Source: Candidatus Undinarchaeales archaeon
GTDB taxonomy: Archaea > SpSt-1190 > JASMDC01
Direction of reading: 5' to 3'
DNA length: 62,794 bases
Assembly: GCA_030753015.1 (NCBI GenBank)
Contig: JASMDC010000022.1
Coordinates: 1 to 62,794, forward strand
The notes under the pieces are model-generated. The model searched no databases. It was not told the origin of the DNA and worked only from the letters and a program-made list of their open reading frames with translations. Shown piece after piece: positions 16,680 through 25,234 of this stretch (position 1 is the stretch's first letter; every line of letters begins with the position of its first letter). The position numbers and the translations under genes were made by a program.

Positions 16680-17324
16680 TCACTTGAGGTCCATTTCATT
16701 GGCGAACTTGTCCGTGAACGCAAAGATCCCCAGGTCCGAGACCTCACGTACGAGCTCGCGCTCCACCAGATGACGGATGAGGAGCTGGGAGTCCATCTCG
16801 TCGATCGAGCATGCCTCTGCGATGTCCTCGGCTGTGAACCGGGATGGGTACACTGCTGCAAGCTTTGATTTGATCTCCTTGGTGACGGCAAGGCCATGCG
16901 GAGTGATCTCATCGATGCGATAGTTGTCCTCCAGTTCCGTGAGGGCTGCTTTTCCTGCATCTGTGATGTTTAGCGCGCTGTTCTTGCCCTCGACGATAAG
17001 CTCGAATCCCACGAGCTTCGTGAGGTTCTCACGTGCGTCATCGAGGTGACGGTTAGCGAGGCTAAGGCCATCAAGCACCTTCCCCCGTGTAGCCGGACCG
17101 TTTGCCACCTGCTGGAGGAGCATCACATCGATAAGCGTGAAGTCGTAGTCCTCGGTGGCGAACACGGGATCCTTGAGGAACGTGTCAGCATCCGTAGGTT
17201 CCACAGTGATGACCACGGGCCCTATGTAGTCACAGTTCTCGCACTTGTAAAGGAATCCACATTCAAAGGCGACGTAGGGTTTCACGTCCGCAACGCCGCA
17301 TGTGGGACACAGCATCGCCCGCAT
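16680..17324 (-). CDS. Zinc-ribbon protein with winged-helix domains
   Basis: This 214-residue protein has an N-terminal zinc ribbon with CPTCG and CENC knuckles (residues about 6-31). Two winged-helix-like segments follow: about 60-125 (IDVMLLQQVANGPATRGKVLDG) and about 140-210 (FTAEDIAEACSIDEMDSQLL). It is probably a transcriptional regulator or DNA/RNA-binding protein. The start ATG at 17324 is 26-30 bases from a TATA-like ACATTAAAAAG. The promoter is shared with the divergent coiled-coil gene at 17388. I recognise no named family. Confidence 0.72.
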   Translation of the reverse strand: MRAMLCPTCGVADVKPYVAFECGFLYKCENCDYIGPVVITVEPTDADTFLKDPVFATEDYDFTLIDVMLLQQVANGPATRGKVLDGLSLANRHLDDARENLTKLVGFELIVEGKNSALNITDAGKAALTELEDNYRIDEITPHGLAVTKEIKSKLAAVYPSRFTAEDIAEACSIDEMDSQLLIRHLVERELVREVSDLGIFAFTDKFANEMDLK

Positions 17325-17347
17325 AGGCCCTCCCTCGTGCGGTTGTC

Positions 17348-17360
17348 TTTTTAATGTTTT
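17348..17360. promoter_or_regulatory. Shared divergent TATA element
   Basis: TTTTTAATGTTTT reads as a TATA-like box on both strands. It lies about 30 bases from the ATG at 17324 (minus) and about 34 bases from the GTG at 17388 (plus). The two divergent genes are only 63 bases apart, and I see no other AT-rich element between them. Confidence 0.5.
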
Positions 17361-17387
17361 CCACCCAAGTGGGAGCCGGGTGCTTAC

Positions 17388-18050
17388 GTGCCGGACACTG
17401 CTATCGAGAACAAGGTCAAGGAACTGGACAGGAAGTGCACGGAGTTCGCTCGACTCTTCCGGGCCTTGGGCAAGTTCAGCGAAAAGGAGCGCGACATCCT
17501 TCTAAAGGCCATCGCCGAGGAGGAACGGCTCCGTGACTCAGTGGAGTCACTCAAGGTGCTAGAGGTACGCGTGGCGAAGCTGGAGAAGATCATCAACCGG
17601 CTCCCGACACCCAAGGTGAACCGCGACATTCTCGACAAGATGGACTCCCTGCACAAGCGCCTGCGCTCGTTCGAGACAGAGTTGTCGGCCCTGGCTGGGG
17701 CCAGCGATGTGAAGGGGGCGACCGCTGTGAACCTCGACGAGCTCGACGCTTCACTGGAGAAGAAGATGGATACACGGGTCATGGACATCGCTGGTCGGAT
17801 CAGCGCCCTTGAGAACGCCGTCGTCGAGAAGGGTAGCCCTCTCGAAGCGCGGATGGGCAAGCTCGAGACCCTCGTGGACACGCTCGTCGACATCGTCCAG
17901 GCCAAGGGGCCTGTAACGATGGAAGGGATCCCTGAGGTCGAGTCGCCTCGGAAAGAGGCGCCTATTGGAGAGCCCGCTGATTGGAAGGACACGCTCCTCT
18001 CAGCGCATAACCAGCTCGCGCTTGCCCTGAAGACCATTAAGAACGAGTGA
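17388..18050 (+). CDS. Coiled-coil protein, unknown
   Basis: This 220-residue soluble protein is almost wholly predicted alpha-helical, with heptad-like patterns (IENKVKELDRKCTEFARLFR, SVESLKVLEVRVAKLEKII). The C-terminus ends in a helical ALALKTIKNE. It starts with GTG 17388 under the shared promoter. The stop at 18050 lies eight bases from the convergent PRPP synthetase stop. A scaffold or partner of the neighbouring zinc-ribbon regulator is conceivable, but nothing in the sequence proves it. Confidence 0.68.
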   Translation: MPDTAIENKVKELDRKCTEFARLFRALGKFSEKERDILLKAIAEEERLRDSVESLKVLEVRVAKLEKIINRLPTPKVNRDILDKMDSLHKRLRSFETELSALAGASDVKGATAVNLDELDASLEKKMDTRVMDIAGRISALENAVVEKGSPLEARMGKLETLVDTLVDIVQAKGPVTMEGIPEVESPRKEAPIGEPADWKDTLLSAHNQLALALKTIKNE

Positions 18051-18057
18051 GCACAGC

Positions 18058-18915
18058 TCACTCCTGCAGTGCCTGCGCTATCAGTGACGCTACTGACACT
18101 GTCGCATAGGGGCCAGGGATCGTGTCGCTGCATACAAGTTCGTCGGCACCTGCAGCAAGGATGCGGGCATCGGCACCCTCCACGAATACACCATGCGTGC
18201 ATGCAGCCACGATACGCTGTGCCCCCTGCTCGCGCATGATCCGGACTGCTTCTATCATCGTACCGCCCGTGCTCACCATGTCGTCGAACACGATTACGTC
18301 CCGCCCCTCGACCGCGAGCTTCTCATCATCGATGGAAATATCCCGGTCCCCTGTACGCGTCTTTGACAGGGCTATCGCGTCTCCGGAGGCTTTCCGGACA
18401 AGATTGGCCGACCCCTGGTCCGGGCAGATGATAAGTGGTTTCTTGAGCGTGGACGAGATCCGCTCCACCATGAGCGGTGCAGCGCATAATGACGTACAGG
18501 ACAGTCCTTGGGAGGAGAAGTCCCCGGGAGTGCGGTGGAAATGCGGGTCCACGAGCACGAGACGGTCGATGGGATAGGTGGCGAGGATGCGGAGCACGGC
18601 CAGGGCGCTGGCCGCCTCACCGGTCTTGAACGCCTTGTCCTGCCGGCCGTACCCGAAGTACGGGATGACGAGGGTCGCGGACCGTCCCTGCTCACGGAGC
18701 ACGTCCAAAGTGAAGAAGAGCTCCATGAGCCTTACTTCCTGGGGCGCCGCGGTTGACTGGACCAGTGCCAAGGATCCCTCAGGTACGCGGGGTACCCAGA
18801 GCAGGCGCTCGCCGTCCGGGAACGTGCGTGCCATGACCTCCTGGACAGGTACTCCAAGCCCCAGCCCGACCTTTCTAGCGACCTCGATACCGCTGGGACC
18901 GGCTAGGATGTGCAT
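18058..18915 (-). CDS. prs: Ribose-phosphate pyrophosphokinase (PRPP synthetase)
   Basis: This enzyme transfers pyrophosphate from ATP to ribose 5-phosphate to make PRPP for nucleotide and histidine synthesis. The 285-residue length matches the short archaeal class. Motifs seen are the FPDGE loop, VIPYFGYGRQDK (ATP site), VDPHFHRTPGDF (metal/ATP), PDQGSANL, and the PRPP-binding loop VIVFDDMVSTGGTM. The flexible catalytic loop region with KTRTGDRDI is also present. The start is ATG 18915, 27 bases after the TATA-like GGTTTAAAAACG, instead of a longer frame reading through the promoter. It is cytosolic and a single gene. Confidence 0.94.
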   Translation of the reverse strand: MHILAGPSGIEVARKVGLGLGVPVQEVMARTFPDGERLLWVPRVPEGSLALVQSTAAPQEVRLMELFFTLDVLREQGRSATLVIPYFGYGRQDKAFKTGEAASALAVLRILATYPIDRLVLVDPHFHRTPGDFSSQGLSCTSLCAAPLMVERISSTLKKPLIICPDQGSANLVRKASGDAIALSKTRTGDRDISIDDEKLAVEGRDVIVFDDMVSTGGTMIEAVRIMREQGAQRIVAACTHGVFVEGADARILAAGADELVCSDTIPGPYATVSVASLIAQALQE

Positions 18916-19171
18916 GCTATCCGGAAGGAAGGCCACGTTTTTAAACCATGCGAAGGTTGATTGATGGATCAGGTATCGTGTCACTACTAAACACGGATGA
19001 GGGCCGCGGCACGGCTTTTTTACTATTCTTTCAATATTATTTTTTTAAGTCTAAAATAACTTGATTAGGTATTCATAAAAGTGCCGTCGTCTACCGGAAT
19101 AATGCTTATTAAAAGGGAGCGCCGCGTTGACGAAAAGTATAAATAATCTTTTGCCCACTGTACGCGACTGG

Positions 19172-19645
19172 ATGATTGACGCATCCATGGAACCCGAAGG
19201 GGACAGGGAACGGAACGAGTTGTTCGACCCTCCCGAGGAGCACTTCTTCTCCGCGAGGTATGATAATCTCCCGTTGGACGACGTGCACGACACCCGGGAA
19301 TCGAAGTACGCCAAGGGCGCCGGTAATTCCGGGCAGTCCTACCGCCCGGGAGGATCTGGTCTCCCCGGGGAGGACATCTCCATTCTATTCAGTGCTTACA
19401 ACGGCTCAAGGAACGTGGAGAGTCGGGGCCGTATGTTCAGGGTGGATGATGGCCAGGGCGGCAAGTACCACTCCATGCAGGTCGTGTGTGCTTTCCTCCG
19501 GTACAAGCTCGATCCCGAGATGCAGCGGAAGATGCCCGGGCTCGACATCCACTTCAGGCCGGACGGAGGGGGCACAGCTTACGACATCAAGTCCCAGTAC
19601 CACCGGAAGAACGAAGAAGAAGAGGACTTCGGCTACGCGTGGTAG
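19172..19645 (+). CDS. Hypothetical acidic soluble protein
   Basis: This 157-residue hydrophilic protein has no hydrophobic helix. It holds a Gly/Ser-rich stretch (KGAGNSGQSYRPGGSGLPG), then a more structured part (YHSMQVVCAFLRYKLDPEMQ), and ends with an acidic EEEEDFGYAW tail. I start at ATG 19172, about 30 bases after TATAAATA at 19138-19145. ATG 19187 is also possible. The upstream 150 bases are notably AT-rich. No family recognised. Confidence 0.6.
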   Translation: MIDASMEPEGDRERNELFDPPEEHFFSARYDNLPLDDVHDTRESKYAKGAGNSGQSYRPGGSGLPGEDISILFSAYNGSRNVESRGRMFRVDDGQGGKYHSMQVVCAFLRYKLDPEMQRKMPGLDIHFRPDGGGTAYDIKSQYHRKNEEEEDFGYAW

Positions 19646-19724
19646 TCCTGGCCGCGACGCGGCCGACCGTTCAAGATTTAAAGGCTAGTCCCCTGACCGT
19701 TTCAACGGACGGGAGGTCCATACA

Positions 19725-20576
19725 ATGCTCCCAAATCTTCAGCACTACACCGTTGCGCAGAGCGTTCGCGAGGCCGTGCTCCTCCTCACAAGAAACGAGG
19801 GGGCGCGCATCATCGCCGGAGGGACCGTCATTGCACGGTCCTCAAGTCCGAGGATCACCCAGCTCGTCGACATCACCAAGGCGGGCATGGACTATATCGC
19901 GGAGGACGATACAGGAGTGCGCATCGGTGCAACCGTCACCTTCTCCGCGGCCCGGGAGAGCCCCATCCTGCGGAAGGTAGGATCGGGCATCATTGCACAG
20001 GCGGCCGATCATTTCTCTTCGGCGATCGTACGTAACATGGCTACCATCGGCGGTGACATGCTCTCACCGTACAACTGGGCCGACATACCGCCCATCCTCC
20101 TCGTCCTCGACGCCAAACTGCGTTTCATGGGTGCGCGAGAGCTCATCGTGCCTGTCGAACGGTACACTGAGATGCGCAAGGAGCTGGGGCTCGACTTCAT
20201 GCTCCTCACAGACATTATCATCGAGCGAGAACCGGCCGACCGGTGTGGCGTGTTCCTCAAGTTCGGGCGCACGAAGTCGGACATAGGTATCGTCACCATC
20301 GCGGCCACAGCGAACGTCGAGGGCAAGAAGCTCTCCACTGTCCGCCTAGCCGTTGCGGGGGTGACGAGCCAGGCCATTCGGCTTCCGTCAGCGGAAGCTG
20401 CAGCCGAGGGAAAGGCGGTATCGGATGATGTGCTAGTGGCGGCCGCGACGGCTGCCCTCCAGGACGTCACTCCGGCCTCCGACGTCCGCGCCACCAGCGA
20501 GTACCGCGCAGAACTGCTCCAAGTAGCGGTGAAGCGAGCGCTCGCGCAGCTCGCGTCTCAGGAGGGTTCGTCATGA
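19725..20576 (+). CDS. Molybdenum hydroxylase FAD-binding subunit (CoxM/XdhB type)
   Basis: This is the medium FAD subunit of a xanthine dehydrogenase/CO dehydrogenase-family enzyme. It passes electrons from the 2Fe-2S subunit to FAD and an external acceptor. Motifs are IIAGGTVIARSSSP (FAD PP loop), NMATIGGDML (AxxGG-type second loop), and the C-terminal CO_deh_flav_C domain (VFLKFGRTKSDIGIVTIAA). Length is 283, as usual. A good ribosome-binding site GGGAGGT lies nine bases before ATG 19725, and a TATA-like GATTTAAAG is near 19680, so this operon has a leader. The stop overlaps the next start (ATGA). Confidence 0.9.
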   Translation: MLPNLQHYTVAQSVREAVLLLTRNEGARIIAGGTVIARSSSPRITQLVDITKAGMDYIAEDDTGVRIGATVTFSAARESPILRKVGSGIIAQAADHFSSAIVRNMATIGGDMLSPYNWADIPPILLVLDAKLRFMGARELIVPVERYTEMRKELGLDFMLLTDIIIEREPADRCGVFLKFGRTKSDIGIVTIAATANVEGKKLSTVRLAVAGVTSQAIRLPSAEAAAEGKAVSDDVLVAAATAALQDVTPASDVRATSEYRAELLQVAVKRALAQLASQEGSS

Positions 20577-21034
20577 GGATGATAGCGACCATCAACGGGG
20601 AAAAGATCGCCTTCGAAGCGGAGGCGCACGAGATGCTCCTCGACGTGCTCCGCAGGGAGGGCTACAAAGGCGTCAAGCGCGGATGCAACACCGGTGACTG
20701 TGGTGCCTGTGCCATCATCATCGACGGCGTCGTCGTCAACTCGTGCATCGTGTTCGCTGCCAGCGTCCAAGGCAAGGAGATCATCACTATCGAGGGCATC
20801 GGGACACCGGACGATCCTCACCCCCTCCAGACGGCCTTCGACGAAGAGGGTGCCATCCAGTGCGGTTTCTGCACCCCGGCCTCCATCATCACGGCGTACG
20901 CGCTCCTCAAGCGCAATCCTAATCCAACCGAGGAGGAGATCCGGGACGCCCTGTCCGGGAACCTCTGCCGCTGCGGCACCTATACCAAGCAGATCAATGC
21001 GATCCAACGGGTCGCCAAGCAGGGAGGTGACTAG
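20573..21034 (+). CDS. Molybdenum hydroxylase 2Fe-2S subunit (CoxS/XdhC type)
   Basis: This 153-residue iron-sulfur subunit has two 2Fe-2S clusters. The N-terminal plant-ferredoxin-type motif is CNTGDCGACAIIIDG with a fourth Cys at NSC. The C-terminal helical domain has QCGFCTPASII and NLCRCGTY. It relays electrons from the molybdenum centre to the FAD subunit. It overlaps the FAD-subunit gene by four bases, and the large-subunit gene follows one base after its stop, so the three are co-transcribed. Confidence 0.94.
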   Translation: MRMIATINGEKIAFEAEAHEMLLDVLRREGYKGVKRGCNTGDCGACAIIIDGVVVNSCIVFAASVQGKEIITIEGIGTPDDPHPLQTAFDEEGAIQCGFCTPASIITAYALLKRNPNPTEEEIRDALSGNLCRCGTYTKQINAIQRVAKQGGD

Positions 21035-21035
21035 C

Positions 21036-23408
21036 ATGGCAGGCATCTTCCCCGGGGCCACCTCAAACGAGACCGCTATCACAGCGGACGCGAACGACCA
21101 CGGTTTCAAGGTCGTCGGTAAGCGCACGCGCAAGGTGGACGGGCTCGGCCTGGCAACGGGCAAGGCACTGTTCGTGGACGACTGGCCCGTGGAGCGGCCT
21201 CTGGTGGGCCGCATCCTCACAAGCCCCCTCGCCCATGCGAGGATCAAGAGCATCGACACGTCCGCTGCCGAGAAGTTACCCGGCGTGGCGTGCGTGCTGA
21301 CGCACAAGGACGTACCGCGCACACCGCACACCACCGCTGGCCAGGGCTATCCCGAGCCGTCGCCCTACGACACCTACGTGCTCGACACCAAGGTGCGGTT
21401 CGTGGGCGACCGGGTGGCATTCGTTGCTGCCGAGACGGCCGAGATCGCCCAGAAGGCGCTAAAGCTCATCAAGGTCGTTTACGAGGAGCTCCCGGCTATC
21501 CTGGACCACGAGACGGCCATGGACGAGGGACAGCCCGTCATCCATGATGAGGAGGACGCCTCGGGCATCCCCGACGCATCCCGCAACATGGCTGCCGAGG
21601 TGGGTATCGAGGTTGGCGATGTGGAGAATGGCCTCAAGGCGGCCGACAAGGTGTTTGAGGGGACCTGGCGCACCCATTACGCCCAGCACACACCCATCGA
21701 GCCCCACATCTCGATGGCGTACATCGACGAGAACAACCGCATCATCATCGTCACCGCCACCCAGGTGCCGTTCCACGTGCGCCGAATCGTCGGGATGATC
21801 TTTGATATCCCCCTCAAGCGCATCAGGGTCATCAAGCCCCGCATCGGCGGCGGATTCGGTACCAAGCAGGAGATGCTCTTGGAGGACGTCGTTGTCGCCC
21901 TGACGCTCAAGACCGGGCGCCCGGTGAAGGTGGAGTACTCGCGCAAGGAGGAGTTCATATCGTCGCGCACCCGCCACCCCATGACCGTGAAGTTGAGGGC
22001 CGGTGTGAAGAAGGACGGGACGATCACTGCGATCGACATGTACGCGTTGTCCAACACCGGCGCCTACGGCTCCCACGCGCTCACCGTGCTCTCGAACACG
22101 GGCTCCAAGACCCTCCCGCTGTACAAGTGCGAGAACGTGCGGTTCAAGGGACACGCGGTCTACACCAACATGCCCGTGGGCGGTGCGTACCGCGGGTACG
22201 GGGCCACGCAGGGGTATTTCGCCCTTGAGTCGCTCATCGACGAGATGGCCGAGTGGTGCGGCAAGGATCCGCTCGAGTTCCGTCAGATGAACCACATCGA
22301 GGAGGGGGGAACGTCCCCGATCTTCAAGAAGCTCGGCGAGGGCCGCGAGGGCATGGAGCAGAACGTCGAGTCCTCGTCGCTGCCCGAGTGCATCGAGCAG
22401 GGCGCTGCTGCCATCGGCTGGGCTGCCAAGCGGGCCGCTGGCAAGCAGGGCGTCAAGAAGCGCGGCGTGGGGATGTGCATCCTCATGCAGGGCTCGGGTA
22501 TCGCCGGTATCGATATGGGAGCGGCCGCCCTGAAGATGAACGAGGACGGATCGTTCAACCTCTTCATCGGCGCTACGGACATAGGTACAGGCTCGGACAC
22601 CATCCTAGCACAGCTCGCGGCCGAGCGGCTGGGCGTGGAGCTGGAGGACATCCAGGTGCTCAGCTCAGACACGGACCTCACGCCCTTCGACGTGGGGGCG
22701 TACGCCTCGTCGACGACATACATCTCCGGAGGTGCGGTCGTAAAGTGTGCCGACAAGATGAGGGGTAAGATCCTTGAGGTCGCGGGCGACATGCTCGGGG
22801 AGGATCCTCAGACGCTCGACATCGTGGACAAAAAGGTCGTATCGCCGTCGGGCAAGTCCCTCACCCTGGGGGAGGTCGGCCTGCACGCGTGGTTCTATGC
22901 CGAGGACAAGAAGCAGCTGGTCGCAGGAGCCTCGCACGTCTCCATGACCTCGCCGCCACCGTTCACGGCACACTTCGCCGAGGTGGAGGTGGACACCGAG
23001 ACCGGGAAGGTGGAGGTGGTCGATTACGCGGCCGCCACCGACTGCGGTACACCGCTGAATCCCAACCTCGCCGAGGGCCAGGTGGAAGGGTGCATCATGA
23101 ACGGGCTGTCGTTCGCGCTGACCGAAGAGTACGTCTTCAGCAGCAAGGGCGCCATGCTCAATCCGAACTTCTTCGACTACAAGATCTGGACGACGGTGGA
23201 CCAGCCGCCGCTCAAGATCATCCTGTGCCCAACGTACGAGCCGACAGGCCCGTGTGGGGCGAAGTCGGTAGGGGAGATCGGTATCAACGGGCCCATGCCA
23301 GCGATCGCCAACGCCATCTACAACGCGTGCGGGATCAGGCTGTACGAGACGCCGTTCACTCCCGACCGGGTGCTCGCGGCACTGAAGGCGAAAGCGGAAG
23401 AGGAGTAG
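21036..23408 (+). CDS. Molybdenum hydroxylase large subunit (xanthine dehydrogenase-like)
   Basis: This 790-residue molybdopterin-binding subunit catalyses hydroxylation of an aromatic or aldehyde substrate with water-derived oxygen. Visible signatures are GFGTKQEML, the loop GGAYRGYGATQ, and the C-terminal KSVGEIGINGPMPAIANAI, whose Glu matches the catalytic base of xanthine dehydrogenase. The loop lacks the AYxCSFR motif of form I CO dehydrogenase, so it is more likely a purine, nicotinate or aldehyde hydroxylase. The ATG at 21036 follows the previous stop by one base. No cofactor maturation gene lies beside it. Confidence 0.9.
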   Translation: MAGIFPGATSNETAITADANDHGFKVVGKRTRKVDGLGLATGKALFVDDWPVERPLVGRILTSPLAHARIKSIDTSAAEKLPGVACVLTHKDVPRTPHTTAGQGYPEPSPYDTYVLDTKVRFVGDRVAFVAAETAEIAQKALKLIKVVYEELPAILDHETAMDEGQPVIHDEEDASGIPDASRNMAAEVGIEVGDVENGLKAADKVFEGTWRTHYAQHTPIEPHISMAYIDENNRIIIVTATQVPFHVRRIVGMIFDIPLKRIRVIKPRIGGGFGTKQEMLLEDVVVALTLKTGRPVKVEYSRKEEFISSRTRHPMTVKLRAGVKKDGTITAIDMYALSNTGAYGSHALTVLSNTGSKTLPLYKCENVRFKGHAVYTNMPVGGAYRGYGATQGYFALESLIDEMAEWCGKDPLEFRQMNHIEEGGTSPIFKKLGEGREGMEQNVESSSLPECIEQGAAAIGWAAKRAAGKQGVKKRGVGMCILMQGSGIAGIDMGAAALKMNEDGSFNLFIGATDIGTGSDTILAQLAAERLGVELEDIQVLSSDTDLTPFDVGAYASSTTYISGGAVVKCADKMRGKILEVAGDMLGEDPQTLDIVDKKVVSPSGKSLTLGEVGLHAWFYAEDKKQLVAGASHVSMTSPPPFTAHFAEVEVDTETGKVEVVDYAAATDCGTPLNPNLAEGQVEGCIMNGLSFALTEEYVFSSKGAMLNPNFFDYKIWTTVDQPPLKIILCPTYEPTGPCGAKSVGEIGINGPMPAIANAIYNACGIRLYETPFTPDRVLAALKAKAEEE

Positions 23409-23488
23409 GGAGGACACACCGGGCGTCTCATGAGGGGCGCCCGGGAAAAGCCCATTCATTTTTATGCCAGCCACACCATGGTAAGTAC

Positions 23489-24076
23489 ATGATCGAGCTC
23501 CCGTGGTATCTGGAGAACCATCGCGCGTTCCTCGTCCCGCCCCTGGTGCTCGCGCTCCTAATCGCCACCATCGTCCTTGGTGACCTGCTGGGGCCCGGTA
23601 TCAAGGAACAGGCCGAGACGGCTCTTGCTAACAAGCCCCTCGGCCTCATGCTCGCCATTTCAACAGGTCTCTCGGTCTGGGCACTGGCAGAGTACGGCCA
23701 TTTAGCAGCTGTCGTCAAGGAGCTGGGCCCACGGGTGGTCGATGTCGAGCTCGTCGCCTACCTGCGTAGCGCCACCGTCCGCGTCACCACCCTGGACGGC
23801 CGGTCGTTCACCATGCTCTACGACGCCAGCTACAAGGGCATCGGCTACCATTATGCGGTTTGGGTGGCGACTGAAGCGAAGGTATCTCCCGCAGAAAGGG
23901 AGAAGGCAACAGAGGGCATCCGCCACCTGTACGACCTGAGAGTGCTGACCCCTGAGGACGGCAAGCCGCGCCGGATGTCCGCCAGGATCTCCGATGATGG
24001 TAACTTCACGGTCTCGGACGATGTGACACAGAACGTGGTCAAGGCCATAGATATGCTGTATGAGCTGACGCGGTGA
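23489..24076 (+). CDS. Two-helix membrane protein with cytosolic domain, unknown
   Basis: This 195-residue protein has two N-terminal hydrophobic helices (RAFLVPPLVLALLIATIVLG and KPLGLMLAISTGLSVWALA). A soluble domain follows with a beta-rich part (VTTLDGRSFTMLYDASYKGI) and helices to the end. The ATG at 23489 lies 27 bases after a TATA-like CATTTTTATG, so it is leaderless and separate from the hydroxylase operon. I recognise no family. Confidence 0.68.
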   Translation: MIELPWYLENHRAFLVPPLVLALLIATIVLGDLLGPGIKEQAETALANKPLGLMLAISTGLSVWALAEYGHLAAVVKELGPRVVDVELVAYLRSATVRVTTLDGRSFTMLYDASYKGIGYHYAVWVATEAKVSPAEREKATEGIRHLYDLRVLTPEDGKPRRMSARISDDGNFTVSDDVTQNVVKAIDMLYELTR

Positions 24077-24104
24077 CGTCCAGGATCCACATTGAACGAG
24101 CAAA

Positions 24105-24461
24105 TCACTTTATACAGACGATACCGGGTTCGTCGTTCGAGTCAGAGCCGCGGGTGAGGGCCACGGGTTCGGACCCCCCTGCGGGTGACCAGTGAGCGGA
24201 CATGATCTCGCTATCTTCATTGAAATCGACGCGCAGCCACACCCGAGGGATTGAAGAAGAAACCGGTGGTCTCGCTTCGAAGAGCATGGTCCCGGTAGTG
24301 GACCTTCTCGAAGCCCACGCAGTCGGTCCTCATATAGGTCGATGGATTGAGTATGCCCATGGCGTACAGCGCGGCGCCCCCGATGACATGATGACCAAGA
24401 GCCAGCCATAGCTCATCAGGAACTCAAGTGTCGCTTGTGCGTGCTGCTTGACCACCCACAA
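24105..24461 (-). pseudogene. Frameshifted archaeal pilin-like gene
   Basis: From a TTG at 24461 the frame gives a class III signal peptide, WVVKQHAQATLEFLMSYGW, as in archaeal type IV pilins cleaved before Q-x3-E. After residue about 25 (near 24387) the pilin-like continuation IGGAALYAMGILNPSTYMR lies in another frame. Near 24243 it returns to the first frame (VDFNEDSEIMSAHWS) and stops at 24105. The first break coincides with a direct repeat GTCATC-AT-GTCATC, where an 8-base duplication would explain it. It is either a decayed gene or one with sequence errors. It follows the pilin-like gene at 24501-24695. Confidence 0.55.
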
Positions 24462-24500
24462 CCCACTTACCTTCTTTTCATGGCCCGTACGGACATCGAC

Positions 24501-24695
24501 CTATCCCACAGTGTACAGCGCGACCGCTGCCATGACCACGACCAGGACGAGCCAACCGTAGCACAGGAGGAAGTCGAGAGCGGTCTGGGCCTTCCTCGAC
24601 CGGGCGAAGCGGTGGAGAGGCCCCTTCCACCATGTCCCGGGTGTAACGGGGGACACGGGATCCTGTCGCTGGACCATGGAATAGAAGGAGGTCAT
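24501..24695 (-). CDS. Pilin-like protein with class III signal peptide
   Basis: This is a 64-residue frame. Residues about 33-64 read RSRKAQTALDFLLCYGWLVL, followed by VVVMAAVALYTVG, the class III signal and hydrophobic helix of archaeal pilins, with the cleavage site before QTALD. It stops right after the helix, so it would be a bare pilin stalk or a truncated pilin. GGGAGGTCG lies about eight bases before the ATG, and a TATA-like TTTTATATAG sits near 24803. The broken pilin gene follows 40 bases downstream, so the pair may be a small pilin operon. Confidence 0.55.
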   Translation of the reverse strand: MTSFYSMVQRQDPVSPVTPGTWWKGPLHRFARSRKAQTALDFLLCYGWLVLVVVMAAVALYTVG

Positions 24696-24869
24696 GCCAC
24701 TTCGACCTCCCGCACCCTATCTGTACGTCTACATGCTCGCGACGCCATTGATCTCACGTTCCAGCAGTATCTCTTCCTCTCCTCTAGATCGATGTACGTC
24801 CCTATATAAAACACTTGCTTGTAACCACCATGAAACGGTTGCGCAACTGTCTTCGGAAAGCGTCCGAGT

Positions 24870-25199
24870 CTAGCGTTTTATGTCTGCGGGACCTAGATAC
24901 TTGTACAGATCCCCTGCTGCGGCCCCAATAATACTCAGGGTGAGCACCGGACCTGCTATGAGCTGGACTGGCAACGATAGCTCAACGCCCAGGAGGAATG
25001 AGAGCGCTCCGATGGGGATGAAGAACAGGAACTCGGCGGTGCCGAAGAGCAGCATGGGCATGCCGGTGCACTCATCGAAACCTCCGTCCACAGCCTGAGG
25101 ATGACATGTGGCCAGCAGGCTGGTAAGTGAGAAGGCGAAGCCGAGCAGCACTCCCAAGGCGAGGCCCTTCCTTGTCGGTGACCAGCGTTCCCACGACAT
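24870..25199 (-). CDS. Small three-helix membrane protein, unknown
   Basis: This 109-residue protein has about three hydrophobic helices (GLALGVLLGFAFSLTSLLA, MLLFGTAEFLFFIPIGALSF and LIAGPVLTLSIIGAAAG). A short loop between the first two holds two Cys. A TATA-like TAATTAAAAC lies about 33 bases before ATG 25199. It sits downstream of the DedA gene on the same strand with 35 bases between them. No family recognised. Confidence 0.62.
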   Translation of the reverse strand: MSWERWSPTRKGLALGVLLGFAFSLTSLLATCHPQAVDGGFDECTGMPMLLFGTAEFLFFIPIGALSFLLGVELSLPVQLIAGPVLTLSIIGAAAGDLYKYLGPADIKR

Positions 25200-25234
25200 G
25201 GATACCTTCCCGTTGTATGAAGGACGTCCATGTT

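Noticed and set aside
19725-23408. CO dehydrogenase (form I) as the identity of the molybdenum hydroxylase
   Set aside because: The large subunit has GGAYRGYGATQ in place of the AYxCSFR loop that marks form I CO dehydrogenase.
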